The translations under genes and the position numbers were made by a program. This document shows, one piece after another, positions 63,820 through 64,000 of a stretch of 64,000 nucleotides of DNA. The DNA comes from SZUA-547 sp963669315. GTDB taxonomy: Bacteria > Pseudomonadota > Alphaproteobacteria > Rhodobacterales > Rhodobacteraceae. The notes beneath the pieces were generated by a model, which saw nothing but the letters and a program-made list of their open reading frames with translations, ran no database searches and was not told the DNA's origin. Within the stretch, counting starts at the first letter, position 1. Each line of letters opens with the position of its first letter. Where the stretch lies: NCBI GenBank assembly GCA_963669315.1, contig OY770021.1:310001-374000 (forward strand). Reading direction: 5' to 3'.

Positions 63820-64000
63820 TTCGGGTTCCTTCTCGCCGCCACAGCGCAGAACCTCAGGAAGCTGGCAAAAATCGCGCCAAACGGACCGCCAGATCCCGCC
63901 TGACGGCATGAGGGGTGCCGACAACCAACGATTTCGCCGCGGCCAAGTCAGGCCAATCAGCCGACCTTTTCAACGAAATCCGCCAACTTCGGACTACGTC
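63820..64000. other. Right edge of the window
   Basis: 181 bp after the hydrolase stop. I see no gene start with a ribosome site, and no repeat or tRNA fragment. Confidence 0.4.

Noticed and set aside
63223..63924. 233-codon minus-strand frame at the right edge
   Set aside because: Antisense to the hydrolase gene, with basic, low-complexity translation and no start signal.
57774..64000. Second att site (copy of the tRNA-Thr 3' end) marking the right end of the element
   Set aside because: No copy of the T-arm/acceptor sequence was seen by eye to the end of the window. A computed search with mismatches over a longer region would be decisive.

Overview
The window is GC-rich, densely packed chromosomal DNA from an alphaproteobacterium, most likely a Rhodobacterales (Paracoccaceae/Roseobacter-type) lineage. 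The evidence is gene order: yceD-rpmF-plsX-fabH-ihfA-merR-tRNA-Pro, scpB-scpA-nagZ-SPOR-argS-dgt-erpA, pcm-tolC-(valS-linked small gene), nadA-nadB-nadC, and glyQ-DUF6446-glyS-PPDK-SleB. I cannot name the genus. No rRNA operon, CRISPR array or prophage structural module is visible.

Layout. 1-5.2 kb: 3' part of a cytochrome P450, a membrane pentapeptide-repeat protein carrying a perfect 21-bp inverted repeat, a GST-like protein, an MFS transporter and BamE. 5.4-9.6 kb: envelope and fatty-acid cluster (YceD, L32, PlsX, FabH, IHF-alpha, MerR) ending in tRNA-Pro(GGG) and a terminator. 9.7-18.4 kb: dCTP deaminase, a rhodanese-like protein without the catalytic Cys, then a tightly overlapping minus-strand block (dgt, argS, SPOR, nagZ, scpA, scpB) for chromosome segregation, wall recycling and translation, with A-type Fe-S carrier erpA divergent. 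18.4-20.1 kb: two tandem paralogous exported proteins of unknown function plus a small Ala-Cys repeat ORF. 20.2-33.3 kb: xth, ilvD, a CPBP protease, valS, a gene broken by an in-frame TAG, a DUF3592 protein, an Lrp regulator divergent from an ornithine-type decarboxylase, tolC, pcm and tRNA-Cys. 33.3-48.5 kb: membrane-anchored glutamate-synthase-like protein, the nadABC operon with a candidate operator, SleB, a PPDK-like protein with a degenerate ATP-binding half, glyS, gltS, DUF6446, glyQ, and a pair of unknown Lys-rich proteins. 48.6-52.5 kb: an orphan FbpB-type permease and an AsmA-family gene broken by a 1-nt frameshift.

Accessory region. A tRNA-Thr(TGT) at 52.54 kb is followed directly by a tyrosine integrase and a tightly packed operon: unknown protein, excisionase-like HTH protein, unknown protein, a family A DNA polymerase with an exonuclease-like N-terminus but no 5' nuclease domain, and a small wHTH-like protein. 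This looks like an integrative element that carries its own polymerase. Beyond it (57.8-62.5 kb) is lower-GC, gene-sparse DNA holding a lipoprotein with eight 15-residue Gly/Asn/Asp repeats and a 679-residue protein ending in an R-STG-ExE ADP-ribosyltransferase domain. These two cargo genes are flanked by two divergent copies of a ~170-bp dispersed repeat. High-GC backbone resumes with a DUF900-type lipoprotein hydrolase at 62.5 kb. I did not find a second att copy, so the right boundary of the element is unknown.

The best candidates for undescribed biology are the polymerase-bearing element with its ART cargo, the tandem exported Cys-containing paralogs, the PPDK-like protein without ATP-site residues, and the Lys-rich pair next to glyQ. 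Two core-region genes are disrupted (27.3 kb and 50.4 kb). Sequencing error should be excluded before biology is inferred from them.
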